Below, one piece after another: positions 55,349 through 63,996 of a stretch of 64,000 nucleotides of DNA (within the stretch, counting starts at the first letter, position 1; every line of letters begins with the position of its first letter). The stretch spans positions 155,941 through 219,940 of the forward strand of contig CAVYOA010000001.1 of NCBI GenBank assembly GCA_963769945.1. The letters are read 5' to 3'. The notes below the pieces were generated by a model. The model made no database searches and had not been told where the DNA came from. It saw only the letters and a program-made list of their open reading frames with translations. The stretch is from WHSW01 sp963769945 (lineage in GTDB: Bacteria > Actinomycetota > Thermoleophilia > Solirubrobacterales > 70-9). Made by a program: the position numbers and the translations under genes.

Positions 55349-56680
55349 TGCCGCGCCAGCTGCGAGGACAGACTGCGCAACCTGGTCGCGATCGTCGGCA
55401 TGCTCGCGCTCGGGCTGCGTCACGACCTACGTGATCGTCCAGAACCAGCGCCTGCGGATCCCGATCCTCGACGAGCGCCCGTTCGAGCTCAAGGCGGAGT
55501 TCGAGACGGCGCAGGCGGTCGTGCCGGGCCAGGGGCAGACGGTCCGCGTCGCCGGCGTGCGGGTCGGCGACGTGGAGAAGGTCGAGCTCGTCGACGGCGC
55601 CGGCGTGGTGACGTTCGCGATCGACCGCGAGTACCTGCCGATCTACCGCGACGCGACGATCCTGATGCGGCCCACCACCGGGCTCAAGGACATGTTCTTC
55701 CAGCTCGACCCCGGCAGCAAGAGCGCGGGCGAGTACGAGGAGGGCGAGATCGTGCCGATGGCGAACACCGCCCCCGACGTCAACTTCCACGACGTCCTCT
55801 CGGCGCTCGACGGCGAGACGCGGTCCTACCTGCGGCTGCTGCTGGTCGGGGCCGGCAAGGGGCTCGACGATCGCGATCGCGAGCTCGGCAAGCTGCTCGG
55901 CAGCCTCGGGCCGATCAACCGCAACATGGCCGAGCTCAACAGCGCCGTCGCCGAGCGCCGCGACGAGCTGGCCCGCTTCACCCACAACCTCAACCTGCTG
56001 ACCACGCGCGTCGGGCAGGCCGAGGCAGGAGCTGACGCGCCTGGTCAGCTCCGTCCTCGCAGTACCTGGGCGAGATCGCCGACGAGGACGTCGACGTCTC
56101 GCGGCTCGTTCGCGGCCTGCCGGGGACGCTGAGAGAGGGACGCCAGGCGCTGATCTCGATGCGCCGCCTCGCCAACGTCATGGGCCCGGCGTTCAACGAC
56201 CTGCGCCCGTTCGCCCGCAACCTCGAGAGCCTCAACGAGTCGAACATCCGCTTCGCCGAGGCGGTGACGCCGGCGATCCGCGACGAGATCCGGCCGTTCG
56301 TGCGCGAGGCGCGCGAGCGCGTCCCGGACATCCGCACGGGCGCGACCCGCTTCGCGGCCACCGTCGCCGCGGCTGGAGACGATCTTCAGCAAGCTCAACC
56401 GGCTCGTCAACATGGCGGCCTACAACCCGCGCGGTGCCGAGCCCGCCGGCACCCCGGGACGCGACGAGGGCTACCTGTACTGGGTCAGCTGGCTGGCGCA
56501 ACAACACCTCGCAGCGTGTTCTCGTCCGGCGACGGCAACGGCTTCTATCGCCGCGTCTACCTGACGATGGGCTGCGAGCAGGCGAACGCGATCGATCGAC
56601 GAACCCGAACCCGGCGATCGAGCGCGCTGACGCAGCTCCTCACCGGCATCACCGATCCCGTCCTCGCGGAGGTCTGCTGA
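55348..56680 (+). CDS. MCE-family protein 5 of 6, frameshifted
   Basis: Corrected N-terminus M-P-R-Q-L-R-D-R-L-R-N-L-V-A-I-V-G with an anchor helix, then an MCE domain (F-E-T-A-Q-A-V-V-P-G-Q-G-Q-T-V-R-V-A-G-V, V-G-D-V-E-K-V) and D-P-G-S-K-S-A-G, which resembles the mid-region of MceB/MceD-type proteins. Frame changes near 55360, 55420, 56030, 56052 and 56375. The stop overlaps the next ATG (TGATG). Confidence 0.74.
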
Positions 56681-58277
56681 TGCAGAAGCAGGCGCCATCA
56701 CTCGCTCGGATCCTGTCGCGGTCGGCTTCACGCTGTCGTGCTTCGGCCTCATCCTCTTCCTCTGGATCACCTTCGGCGGACCGGTCCCGCTCGACGCCGG
56801 AGAGCTACCGGTTCACGGCGTACTTCCCCGAGGCGACCCGGCTCGCGACCGAGGCCGACGTCCGGATCGGCGGCGTCTCGGTCGGCAAGGTGAAGTCGAT
56901 CGAGCTCGCGCCGCCCGAGTTCCGCGTCAACGGCAAGGACGTCGCCGCGGCCGAGATCGAGCTCGAGCCCGAGTTCGCGCCGATCTCGACCGACGCGCGG
57001 GCGATCCTGCGCCAGAAGACGGTCGTCGGCGAGACGTTCGTCGAGATCACCGTCGGGAACCGAGCCGGAGCGCGGAGGGCGACGAGCTGCTGGCCGCGGT
57101 CTCGCACGGCGAGGCCGTGGACCTGCCCGAGGGCGTCGAGCCGGCCGGCGAGCCGCTGCCGGAGGGCGGGAGCCTCGGCGTGCAGCGCACGCAGGAGGCG
57201 GTGCAGATCGACGAGATCTTCAACGCGCTCGACGAGGAGACGCGCCTGGCCTACCAGCGCTGGCAGCAGAGCGCCGCCGTCGCGATCCGCGACCGCAAGC
57301 TGCCGCGTGAACGACGCGCTCGGCAACCTGGCGCCCTACATCACCGACGCCAGCGACACGCTCGACGATCCTCGCCGACCAGGAGGAGGCGCTGCGCGGG
57401 CTGATCCGCGACGCCGGGATCAGCTTCGAGGCGCTCTCGTCGCGCCGCGAGGAGCTCACCGAGGCGATCCGCGGCCAGAAGAACACCTTCGAGGGGCTCG
57501 CCGCCGAGGACGAGGCGCTGGCCGAGACGTTCGAGATCCTGCCCACGTTCCAGCGCGAGACGCGGGCGACGCTCGAGCGCCTGGACGACGTTCCGCACCG
57601 ACGCGAACCCGTTCATCCGCAAGATGATCCCGGTCGCGCGCGAGCTCAGCCCGACGCTGCCGCAGCGTCCGCGAGCTGTCGCCGAACCTGCGCAACCTCT
57701 TCCGCGACCTCGACCCGCTCTACCGCGTCTCGATGCGCGGCCTGCCGGCGCTGCGCGACTTCCTCGACGGGCTGGCGCCGGTGATCGAGGAGCTCGACCC
57801 GTTCCTCGCCAACATCAACCCCTTCCTGCGCTACCTCGAGTTCAACAAGGGCACCGTCACCGACTTCCTCGCCGGCCCGTCGGTGAGCCTCTCCGGCGCC
57901 GCCGACGGGCTTCCCGGCGACCCGGCGCCGCGCCACTTCCTGCGCCAGCTCTCGGTCACCGGCACGCAGACGGCGTCGATCTGGCCGATCCGCCTGGCGA
58001 CCAACCGCGGCCACGGCTACCTCACCGACGGCGCGCTCAACGGCTTCGAGCTGGCGACGAACGGGATCTTCCCCAACTTCGACTGCAAGAACACCGACTA
58101 CTCGCCGGCGAGCCAGAACCCCGACGAGGAGGAGATCCGTCGCGGCCAGAGCGTTGCGGGCGTCAACAACGGCAACCCGCCCGACGTCCGCTTCGCTCCG
58201 TGCTACATCGAGGGCGGATTCCCCGGCGACGGCGCGTTCGGGACCGGCCGCGCCCCCGGCTGTTCGCCGACCCGTAG
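56680..58277 (+). CDS. MCE-family protein 6 of 6, frameshifted
   Basis: Starts M-Q-K-Q-A-P-S-L-A-R-I, has an anchor helix (F-G-L-I-L-F-L-W-I-T-F-G), and an MCE domain (Y-F-P-E-A-T-R-L-A-T-E-A-D-V-R-I-G-G-V, K-T-V-V-G-E-T-F-V-E-I) followed by a long helical part and a Cys-containing tail (F-D-C-K-N-T-D-Y, F-A-P-C-Y-I-E-G-G-F). Frame changes near 56714, 57070, 57307, 57367, 57590, 57665 and 58255. It is the last of the block; the next gene is convergent. Confidence 0.74.
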
Positions 58278-58383
58278 GACACGGCACCGGATAGTAAGAG
58301 TGCTCAGCGCGCCCGTCAGCGCGATCTACGCACTGCACTCAAGGCGACGATCAGTGCTCACTACGGCTGCAGGAGTGGGGCGC

Positions 58384-58932
58384 TCACACTGACATTCGCC
58401 TGCGCCACATGAAGGCACCGGCTACGACGGCCGCCAGGGTGAGCGCTAGAACGACGAGCAGTCCGCCATCGTCGCCTGTGGGCTTGGCCACCATCGACAC
58501 CACCACGACGTAGAGCACCGCGAGCTCGATGCGGCCGACCATCTTCAGGCTGGCCGTACGACGGCGCACCTCTGGGTCGGCCACACCGCCGCGTTCGATC
58601 GCGGCCGCGAGCTTCTTGATCTCAGGTTCGAAGTAGCCGATTCCCGTAGCGAACGAGACTCCGAAGCCGGTGAGGCCGATGATGATCCACAGGGAGCCGA
58701 AGTCCCAGTTTCCTTCGATTGCGGCGAGGACTCCGAAGATGAGGGTCGCCAATGACGCGGGTATGAAGAGGCGCGGCGCGAGCCACTGGGCATCGTCGTT
58801 CTGGCTTGCTTCGCGTTCGAGGTCGCCGGAGAGGTCGGTTCGCAGCTCGAGCGCAAAGTAGGTCGTCGCGGCTCCGACCCAGATGATCGCGGAGATGATG
58901 TGCAGGAGGAGCAGCAGTTCGTAGAGCGACAT
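58384..58932 (-). CDS. DUF2269-like membrane protein
   Basis: A 182-aa protein with four membrane helices; the first (L-L-L-L-L-H-I-I-S-A-I-I-W-V-G) carries the His and Trp typical of DUF2269/CopD-like proteins. A hydrophilic loop with R-R-R-T-A-S-L-K-M-V-G-R-I-E precedes helix 4. Function unknown. The ATG at 58932 gives the normal start M-S-L-Y-E. Confidence 0.82.
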   Translation of the reverse strand: MSLYELLLLLHIISAIIWVGAATTYFALELRTDLSGDLEREASQNDDAQWLAPRLFIPASLATLIFGVLAAIEGNWDFGSLWIIIGLTGFGVSFATGIGYFEPEIKKLAAAIERGGVADPEVRRRTASLKMVGRIELAVLYVVVVSMVAKPTGDDGGLLVVLALTLAAVVAGAFMWRRRMSV

Positions 58933-58996
58933 CGGCCGGAAGCTTAAACCCGTGGCCGAGTTCGCTTCCGTTCCCTGAGAAATAAGCTTCTGGTCT

Positions 58997-59812
58997 CTAC
59001 GAACGACCGAGCAGCGTCTCAGCGTTTCCGCCTAAGAACAGCTGGCGAACCTCTGGGTCGAGGCCGAGGCCGTCAAGCCCCTCGAGCGCTTGCTCGGGAA
59101 AGAGCATCGGGTAGTTGGTTCCGAACATGACCTTGCGACGGCCACTCTTGCCCTGCATGTAGGTCACAAGCTCGGCTGGGTAGCGCTTGACGGTGTAGGC
59201 CGAGGTGTCGATGTAGACGTTCGCGTGCTTGCGCGCCACCGCAATCATCTCTTCGGTCCAGGGGTAGCCGATGTGCCCACAGACGATTGTGAGTTCGGGG
59301 AAGTCCAGAGCGATCTGGTCGATGTAGGGAATCGGCCGGCCTGTCTGCGACGGTCGCATTGGCCCGGTATGGCCCACCTGCGTGAAGAAGGGCACGCCCA
59401 GCTCAACGCAGGCCGCGAAGAGTGGGTAGTAGCGGCGATCCGTAGGTGGCGCTTCCCAAAGCCAGGGCACGACTCGCAGGCCTTTGAACCCCCGCTCTGT
59501 CACGCAGTGCCGAAGCTCGCGCACTGCCTCCATCGGCCTGTTCAGGTCGACCGCCGCTAAGCCTGCGAACCGGTCCGGGTGAGCCTCTACCCAATCGGCG
59601 ACCTCGTCGTTGCTGATCAGGAAACCCTGCGGGCTGTGCCAGGCGCTGAGTAGACCGAAGTCGACCTTCGCCTGATCCATGGCGGCAACGGTCACGTCGA
59701 TAGGAAGTTCGTCCTGCGGAACCTCTTGGCCGGTCCACCTGCGCAGCGATTCGAACACGTCGTGCTGAAGGAACCGCAGCGTCGGGTGCTGCATCCACAC
59801 GTCGATCGTCAT
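58997..59812 (-). CDS. Amidohydrolase-2 family protein (ACMSD-like TIM barrel)
   Basis: A 271-aa metal-dependent hydrolase or decarboxylase fold. I-D-V-W-M-Q-H-P has one His where the usual metal pair H-x-H is expected (D-V-W-M-Q-H), while Q-V-G-H-T-G, V-C-G-H-I-G-Y-P-W and F-G-T-N-Y-P supply the later barrel positions; the final conserved Asp (G-T-D/S-D-Y-P) is Asn here. Relatives include aminocarboxymuconate-semialdehyde and resorcylate decarboxylases. The altered metal positions leave activity uncertain. Confidence 0.82.
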   Translation of the reverse strand: MTIDVWMQHPTLRFLQHDVFESLRRWTGQEVPQDELPIDVTVAAMDQAKVDFGLLSAWHSPQGFLISNDEVADWVEAHPDRFAGLAAVDLNRPMEAVRELRHCVTERGFKGLRVVPWLWEAPPTDRRYYPLFAACVELGVPFFTQVGHTGPMRPSQTGRPIPYIDQIALDFPELTIVCGHIGYPWTEEMIAVARKHANVYIDTSAYTVKRYPAELVTYMQGKSGRRKVMFGTNYPMLFPEQALEGLDGLGLDPEVRQLFLGGNAETLLGRS

Positions 59813-59900
59813 TCAAGGCCCCTGTCGCAGGTCTGGTCGCTCATTTGGCGGAGCTTCCCAGAAAGGTGCACTTTGATCGCCCGGCGCGCGGCCGGCCCGT

Positions 59901-61041
59901 TCACGCCCGGACGAGCGCGCTCGGGCCGAGCTCGCGGTGGTTCGCGACCCCGGCGATGGCGAGGGTGATGTCGAGCTCGGCGAGGAGCGTGCGGAGCATG
60001 TGCCGGACGCCCGCCTCCCCTCCGAGCGCCAGGCCGTGCACGTACGGGCGGCCGATGACGACGGCCTCGGCCCCCAGGGCCAGCGCCCGGTAGACGTCGG
60101 TCCCCGTGCGGACGCCCGAGCCGAACAGGACGGCGACCTTGCCGCCGACCGCGTCCGCGATCCGCGGCAGGACGTGGATCGTCCCGGCCGGGTCGGGACC
60201 GCGGCGTCCGCGCTCGTTCGACACGACGATGCCGTCGAAGCCACGGCGGACCGCCATCCGCGCGTCCGGCACGGTCTGGATGCCGCCGAGGACGATCGGC
60301 CCGTCCCAGGCCTCGCGGATCGCCGCGAGCGCCGCCCAGCCCTTCCCGGGCTGCGGGGGTGAGAGCACGAGGTGGGTGCACCCCGCGAGCCGCGCGCGCC
60401 CGAGCAGCGCGAGGTCGGGGCCGTCCCCGTCCGGCCAGTCCAGGCCGAACCACCGCGAGCCGGTGGGCGCGGCCACGGCGACGCCCTCGACCGACGTGCT
60501 CGAATGCGACGAGTGGACGTACGTGAGCCCCAGGGCCGCGGCCGCCCGGGCGGTCGCGGCCTCGCCGTCGGGGTGCGCCAGGGCCTGGCCCCCGACCGGG
60601 CCGAGGATGACCGGGGCCGGCATCGTGACGCCGAGCACAGTCGCGCTGAGGTCGCGCTCGTCGCGGTCGATGAACATCCGCGGGACGATCCGCCACGCTC
60701 GCAGCGCCCGCGCGTTCGCGCGCACGGCGGCGGCGCCGCCCGCCCAGGCGAGCAGATGCCGGCGCGCGGCCTCGGACAGCACCTTCGCCGCGGCGGCCTC
60801 GAGGTCGGACAGGTTCGTGGTGAAGATCGGCTTGACGTCCGCGGTCATCCCGCCGAGGTAGATCTCGGACTGGTAGCTGCCGTACGGGGCGGTCGGGCCG
60901 ACCGGGACCGACGGCTGCGGAGCCGGGGAGCGCGGGGACGGGCGCCGAACGGCCCGCGGCGAGCGCGGTCGGCGCGAGGACGGTCGCGGCGGCGGCCGTG
61001 CCGGCCACCTCGAGGAACTGACGACGAGTGCTCTCGGACAT
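59901..61041 (-). CDS. Tat-exported FMN-dependent 2-hydroxyacid dehydrogenase paralogue, catalytic His motif altered, frameshifted
   Basis: About 380 aa. The N-terminus S-T-R-R-Q-F-L-E-V-A-G with a following Ala-rich helix is a twin-arginine signal. The body is the lactate-dehydrogenase/glycolate-oxidase TIM barrel: P-A-P-V-I-L-G-P-V-G, L-T-Y-V-H-S-S, D-G-I-V-V-S-N, F-G-S-G-V-R-T-G and G-A-E-A-V-V-I-G-R-P-Y (FMN phosphate loop). Where the family has S-N-H-G-G-R-Q with the catalytic His, this protein has S-N-E-R-G-R-R. The signal and body are in different frames; removing one G in the CCCCGG run near 60936 joins them. It follows the active paralogue by 14 nt. Confidence 0.82.
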
Positions 61042-61055
61042 GTCTGGGCTCCGAT

Positions 61056-62180
61056 TCAGCGCGCGCGGGTCAGGGAGGAACGGGAAAGGGTGCGGTGACT
61101 GCGGCGGCCGGCCTTCCGGACCTCCTCTTCGAGCTCGTCGACGAGGCTCCGCATGACGATCCGGGTGCCCGTCTGCCCGTCCAGCGCGAGGCCGTACAGG
61201 TACGGCCGGCCGATGAGCACCGCGTCGGCGCCGAGCGCCAGCGCCTTGAAGGCGTCGCGGCCCGTGCGGATCCCGGAGTCGAAGAGCACGGGCATCTTGT
61301 CGCCGACCGCCTTGACGATCGGTCCGAGCGCGTCGAGCGACGCGATCGCCCCGTCGACCTGACGGCCGCCGTGGTTCGAGACGACGATGCCGTCGATCTT
61401 GTGCTTGACGGCAAGCCTGGCGTCGCGCGGGCTCTGGATCCCCTTGAGCAGGATCGGGCCGTCCCAGTTCGCGCGGATGAGCGGCAGCTGCTCCCAGCTC
61501 AGGCCGGGGTTCTGGAAGACGCCCGCGAACGCGATGCCGGCCGGCATCGGGGCGACCTCTGCCGGCACGGGCATTCGGCGCTGGAAGACCGGGTCGCTCG
61601 TGTAGTTCGCGATGCCCTTGTTCTCGAGGAAGGGCGAGTACCCGCGGTCCAGGTCGAGCGGCCGCCAGCCGAGCAGCGTCGTGTCGAGCGTGATGACCAG
61701 GTGGGTGTAGCCGGCCGCCTTGGCACGGCGCAGGAAGGACACGACCAGCTCGTCGTCCGTGGGCCAGTAGAGCTGGTACCAGCGCGAGCCGTCGCCGTTG
61801 GCCGCCGCCACGTCCTCCATCTTGTAGGCGGCCTGCGTCGAGTGCACGTACGTCAGCCCGAGCTCGGCCGCCGCGCGGGCGGTGGCGAGGTCGCCGTCCG
61901 GATGCGCGAGCGTCTGCACCCCGACCGGCGCGAAGAGGACCGGCGCGGGCATGCGCGTCCCCAGGATGGTGGTGGAGAGATCGACCTTCGCCGGCTTGCG
62001 GCCCTTGCGCCGCTTGATCTTCCAGCGCCGGAACGCCGCGGCGTTGGCGCGCATGGTGTCCGCGTCCCCCGCCCCGGCGAGGATGTAGGCGAGGGCCTCG
62101 GGGTCCAGGACCTTGGCGGCCTGCGCCTCGAGCTGCGAGAGGTCGCCGGGGATGGTGGCTGCGGCCGTGGCCTGCGTCAT
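61056..62180 (-). CDS. FMN-dependent 2-hydroxyacid dehydrogenase/oxidase (lactate/glycolate type)
   Basis: A 374-aa cytoplasmic enzyme with the complete family set: P-A-P-V-L-F-A-P-V-G-V-Q (FMN strand), Y-V-H-S-T-Q, Y-Q-L-Y-W-P, L-L-K-G-I-Q-S (FMN Lys), D-G-I-V-V-S-N-H-G-G-R-Q with catalytic His, and D-S-G-I-R-T-G ... I-G-R-P-Y. It oxidises a 2-hydroxyacid to the 2-oxoacid; lactate is likely but MftD-like or mandelate-type substrates are possible. ATG at 62180 gives a normal N-terminus; earlier in-frame codons look non-coding. It heads an operon with its Tat-exported paralogue. Confidence 0.9.
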   Translation of the reverse strand: MTQATAAATIPGDLSQLEAQAAKVLDPEALAYILAGAGDADTMRANAAAFRRWKIKRRKGRKPAKVDLSTTILGTRMPAPVLFAPVGVQTLAHPDGDLATARAAAELGLTYVHSTQAAYKMEDVAAANGDGSRWYQLYWPTDDELVVSFLRRAKAAGYTHLVITLDTTLLGWRPLDLDRGYSPFLENKGIANYTSDPVFQRRMPVPAEVAPMPAGIAFAGVFQNPGLSWEQLPLIRANWDGPILLKGIQSPRDARLAVKHKIDGIVVSNHGGRQVDGAIASLDALGPIVKAVGDKMPVLFDSGIRTGRDAFKALALGADAVLIGRPYLYGLALDGQTGTRIVMRSLVDELEEEVRKAGRRSHRTLSRSSLTRAR

Positions 62181-62593
62181 GGCTGGAGTGTGACAGGAGC
62201 CTCGCGGCGGGGCAGCACTTGCGCAAGCCTCAGGTGAGCGGCGCACAGGGAGCGGCAAAGCCTGGGCATAGCTGTAACCCGCCGCGGAACACTTTCTACT
62301 ACTCGCTCCGCGTCAACGGGGTCCGTTGCCGCGCGGCACGGAGAGTCCTGACGCACGCCGAATGCGACAACCCTCCTGCAGCCGTTTCAGCTACCGAGCG
62401 TGGCAGTCCAAGGTCAAGGAGGGAAATTGAAGCCGGACGGACTCGATGCCGGCGCGGCGATAGGCGCATCGTCGCAAAGGCGGCAGGGGATTAGCGGGGC
62501 ACCCGAACGAGGGCCGCCAGGAGCTGTGGAAATCCTCCGCTTTGGACGAGGAGTAGCCCTTTCGTTCCGAGCGCAGATGCCTCGAGAACCGCA
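62181..62593. other. Intergenic region without a recognised gene
   Basis: About 410 bp without a convincing coding frame. It holds the promoter region of the 2-hydroxyacid dehydrogenase operon. The plus-strand GGAGGGAAATTG near 62420 resembles a ribosome site, but the frame behind it is Arg/Gly-rich and unconvincing. Confidence 0.5.
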
Positions 62594-62615
62594 AAGGCCC
62601 GCCGGAGCGGGCCTT
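62594..62615 (-). terminator. Rho-independent-like terminator downstream of the tRNA-like gene
   Basis: A perfect 9-bp stem (AAGGCCCGC / GCGGGCCTT) with a 4-nt loop; on the minus strand the stem ends in CCTTT. It lies about 105 nt after the 3' end of the tRNA-like gene. A second stem, CCGGGG-N5-CCCCGG, lies between them. Confidence 0.65.
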
Positions 62616-62718
62616 GTGGCTGCGGCCGGGGAGCTACCCCGGGCCCAACTGCCAATCGAAGCCTTCAAAGGTTTGCACGTCGGCGGGCGGCCTGCCATGG
62701 ACCGCCCCCGACGCCCGG

Positions 62719-62808
62719 CGGAGCGCGGGGGACTCGAACCCCAGCCGAACGCTAGCCCCGGCCGCTTCAACTGGCAATTGAGCGCGACGCCTTACCGCTT
62801 CACGCTCC
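62719..62808 (-). tRNA. tRNA-like gene with 8-bp acceptor stem and long variable arm (allo-tRNA-like, anticodon GCC)
   Basis: On the minus strand the 90 nt fold as a cloverleaf with an 8-bp acceptor stem (GGAGCGTG / CGCGCTCC, one G-U pair), a 4-bp T stem (GGGG-TTCGAGT-CCCC), a D arm containing GGTAAGGC, an anticodon arm TCAA-TTGCCAG-TTGA (anticodon GCC, with T33 and A37), a long variable arm (GGCCG...CGGCT) and discriminator G. The 8/4 acceptor-T branch, long variable arm and G73 are shared by tRNA-Sec and by serine-type allo-tRNAs, yet the anticodon is that of glycine. The anticodon stem is weak (4 bp plus a mismatch), so a tRNA pseudogene is possible. CCA is not encoded. Confidence 0.55.
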
Positions 62809-62910
62809 GCTCGTCGCAGACTGAAGTGGCGGGGATCACACGTGGTGCACCGAACGTCAGGGACTGCGCCAGAAAAGAGACGTTTGTCGTCCAAAGCAGC
62901 ACTTTCAGCG

Positions 62911-63308
62911 CTACTGCGACAGCCCGGCGGCTTCGAGGGCTTCCTCGCGGTCGAGGAACGACCGCAGCCGCAACACCTTGCCATTCCTGAAGTCGACGAC
63001 CTGGTTGAACGACACGTCGGTCTCAACCCCGCTCTCGTGCCCACGCGCCCGCAGGCGACCGAGGGCGAGGACTCGGTCGCTGAGGTCGCGCACCTCAGAG
63101 ACCTCAAAGACCATGCCCTCAAGCGTCTCGTCCGCGTCCCGGAACAACTCGCGGACTCCCACCGTCCGCGGTAGATCGCCGTTCCCAGACCGACCAGTGC
63201 CGAGTGCCACTCGACCTGTGGGTCTAGCTCCTCGACCAGCGCGTCGAGGTCGCGGCGGTTGGTGGCTTCAACGGCTCGCTTGTAGGTCTCGACGTTCTCC
63301 TGCGACAT
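62911..63308 (-). CDS. SnoaL-like / NTF2-fold protein, frameshifted
   Basis: About 132 aa: M-S-Q-E-N-V-E-T-Y-K-R-A-V-E-A-T-N-R-R-D-L-D-A-L, the usual start of actinobacterial SnoaL-like domains, then V-E-W-H-S-A, and after a one-base break near 63165 V-R-E-L-F-R-D-A-D-E-T and the C-terminal strand pair V-V-D-F-R-N-G-K-V-L-R-L-R-S-F. Such proteins form a cone-shaped pocket and range from isomerases to non-catalytic binding proteins. Confidence 0.8.
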
Positions 63309-63379
63309 CGCCAGCGGAGTATCTCGCGGAAAAGTTCTGCTTTCCATGCGGAGTAAGCGTTTTCCAGCCGCAGAGCCGC

Positions 63380-63709
63380 TCATCTCGAAGCCGAGAAGCC
63401 TCGCCGCCGCTCGAGATAGGAGATCGCGATGACGCTGCCCACGGGGCCGACCGGGGTCAGGGTGGCGGCCAGCAGCGTGTAGGGGGCCTCGTGGCGCAGG
63501 ACCGCGATCCAGATCAGGACCGCGAGCGCGATGAAGCCGAGCCCGTGGGCGAGGCCGAAGCCGAAGGTCGCGTCGTCGAGCCCCGGCAGCAGCCAGACGG
63601 CGAGCAACCCCGCGAACAATCCGAGCTCGAGATAGGAGGCCCGCTTGATCCATGGCCACATCGGGCCCGGCGCGACGGTTCGCAGGACCGCGGTCTGATC
63701 GGCGCTCAT
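63380..63709 (-). CDS. DUF3817 membrane protein
   Basis: A 109-aa protein with three membrane helices; the first has A-S-Y-L-E-L-G-L-F, the middle region H-G-L-G-F-I-A-L (a DUF3817 hallmark is the H-G-x-x-F motif), and the tail is Arg-rich. ATG at 63709 is preferred; 63718 is an alternative. Function unknown. Confidence 0.82.
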   Translation of the reverse strand: MSADQTAVLRTVAPGPMWPWIKRASYLELGLFAGLLAVWLLPGLDDATFGFGLAHGLGFIALAVLIWIAVLRHEAPYTLLAATLTPVGPVGSVIAISYLERRRGFSASR

Positions 63710-63822
63710 CGAGCGCATTGAAGCGCAGCGGCCCCGCCGCGATGGTCCGCGTGGACAAGGGGCGCCTCAGCTTTGGCCCGCGGTCCATGGGAGCGCCGTC
63801 TGTGGGCGGCGAAGATCACGGC

Positions 63823-63996
63823 ATGATCCAGAGCACCACACAGAACACGGGACGGCGCCGCCTGGTCGGTCTCGAGCGCCACTATCACTGCGATGCGTGC
63901 GGCGCGGAGCAGCGCAGCTGGACGCGGGTGCCGGCCTGCCCGGAGTGCGGTCAGGCCTTCGTCACCGCCGTGATCCGGCGCGCCGCTCTCGCCTGA
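63823..63996 (+). CDS. Small zinc-ribbon protein
   Basis: A 57-aa protein with two C-x-x-C knuckles (C-D-A-C-G and C-P-E-C-G, 16 residues apart), forming a rubredoxin/zinc-ribbon-like metal site. The Arg-rich region around it could bind nucleic acid. Upstream codons in the same frame look non-coding, so the start is set at the ATG before I-Q-S-T-T. Confidence 0.65.
   Translation: MIQSTTQNTGRRRLVGLERHYHCDACGAEQRSWTRVPACPECGQAFVTAVIRRAALA

Noticed and set aside
45118..58277. Programmed ribosomal frameshifting as the cause of the many frame changes
   Set aside because: There are too many sites, without shared slippery heptamers or downstream structures, and several within single genes; consensus error is far simpler.
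60372..62237. 621-codon plus-strand open frame opposite the FMN dehydrogenases
   Set aside because: Both minus-strand genes have complete enzyme signatures; the plus frame is Arg/Gly/Asp-rich without domains.
62641..62790. Possible direct repeat around the tRNA-like gene (two CAACTG-x-CAAT-like segments near 62646 and 62769)
   Set aside because: Only about 12 of 20 bases match, too weak to call an attachment-site or element-end duplication.
62719..62808. Calling the tRNA-like gene tRNA-Sec
   Set aside because: The acceptor branch resembles tRNA-Sec, but no stem places TCA in the anticodon loop, the D stem is short, and no selA, selB or selD gene is in the window.
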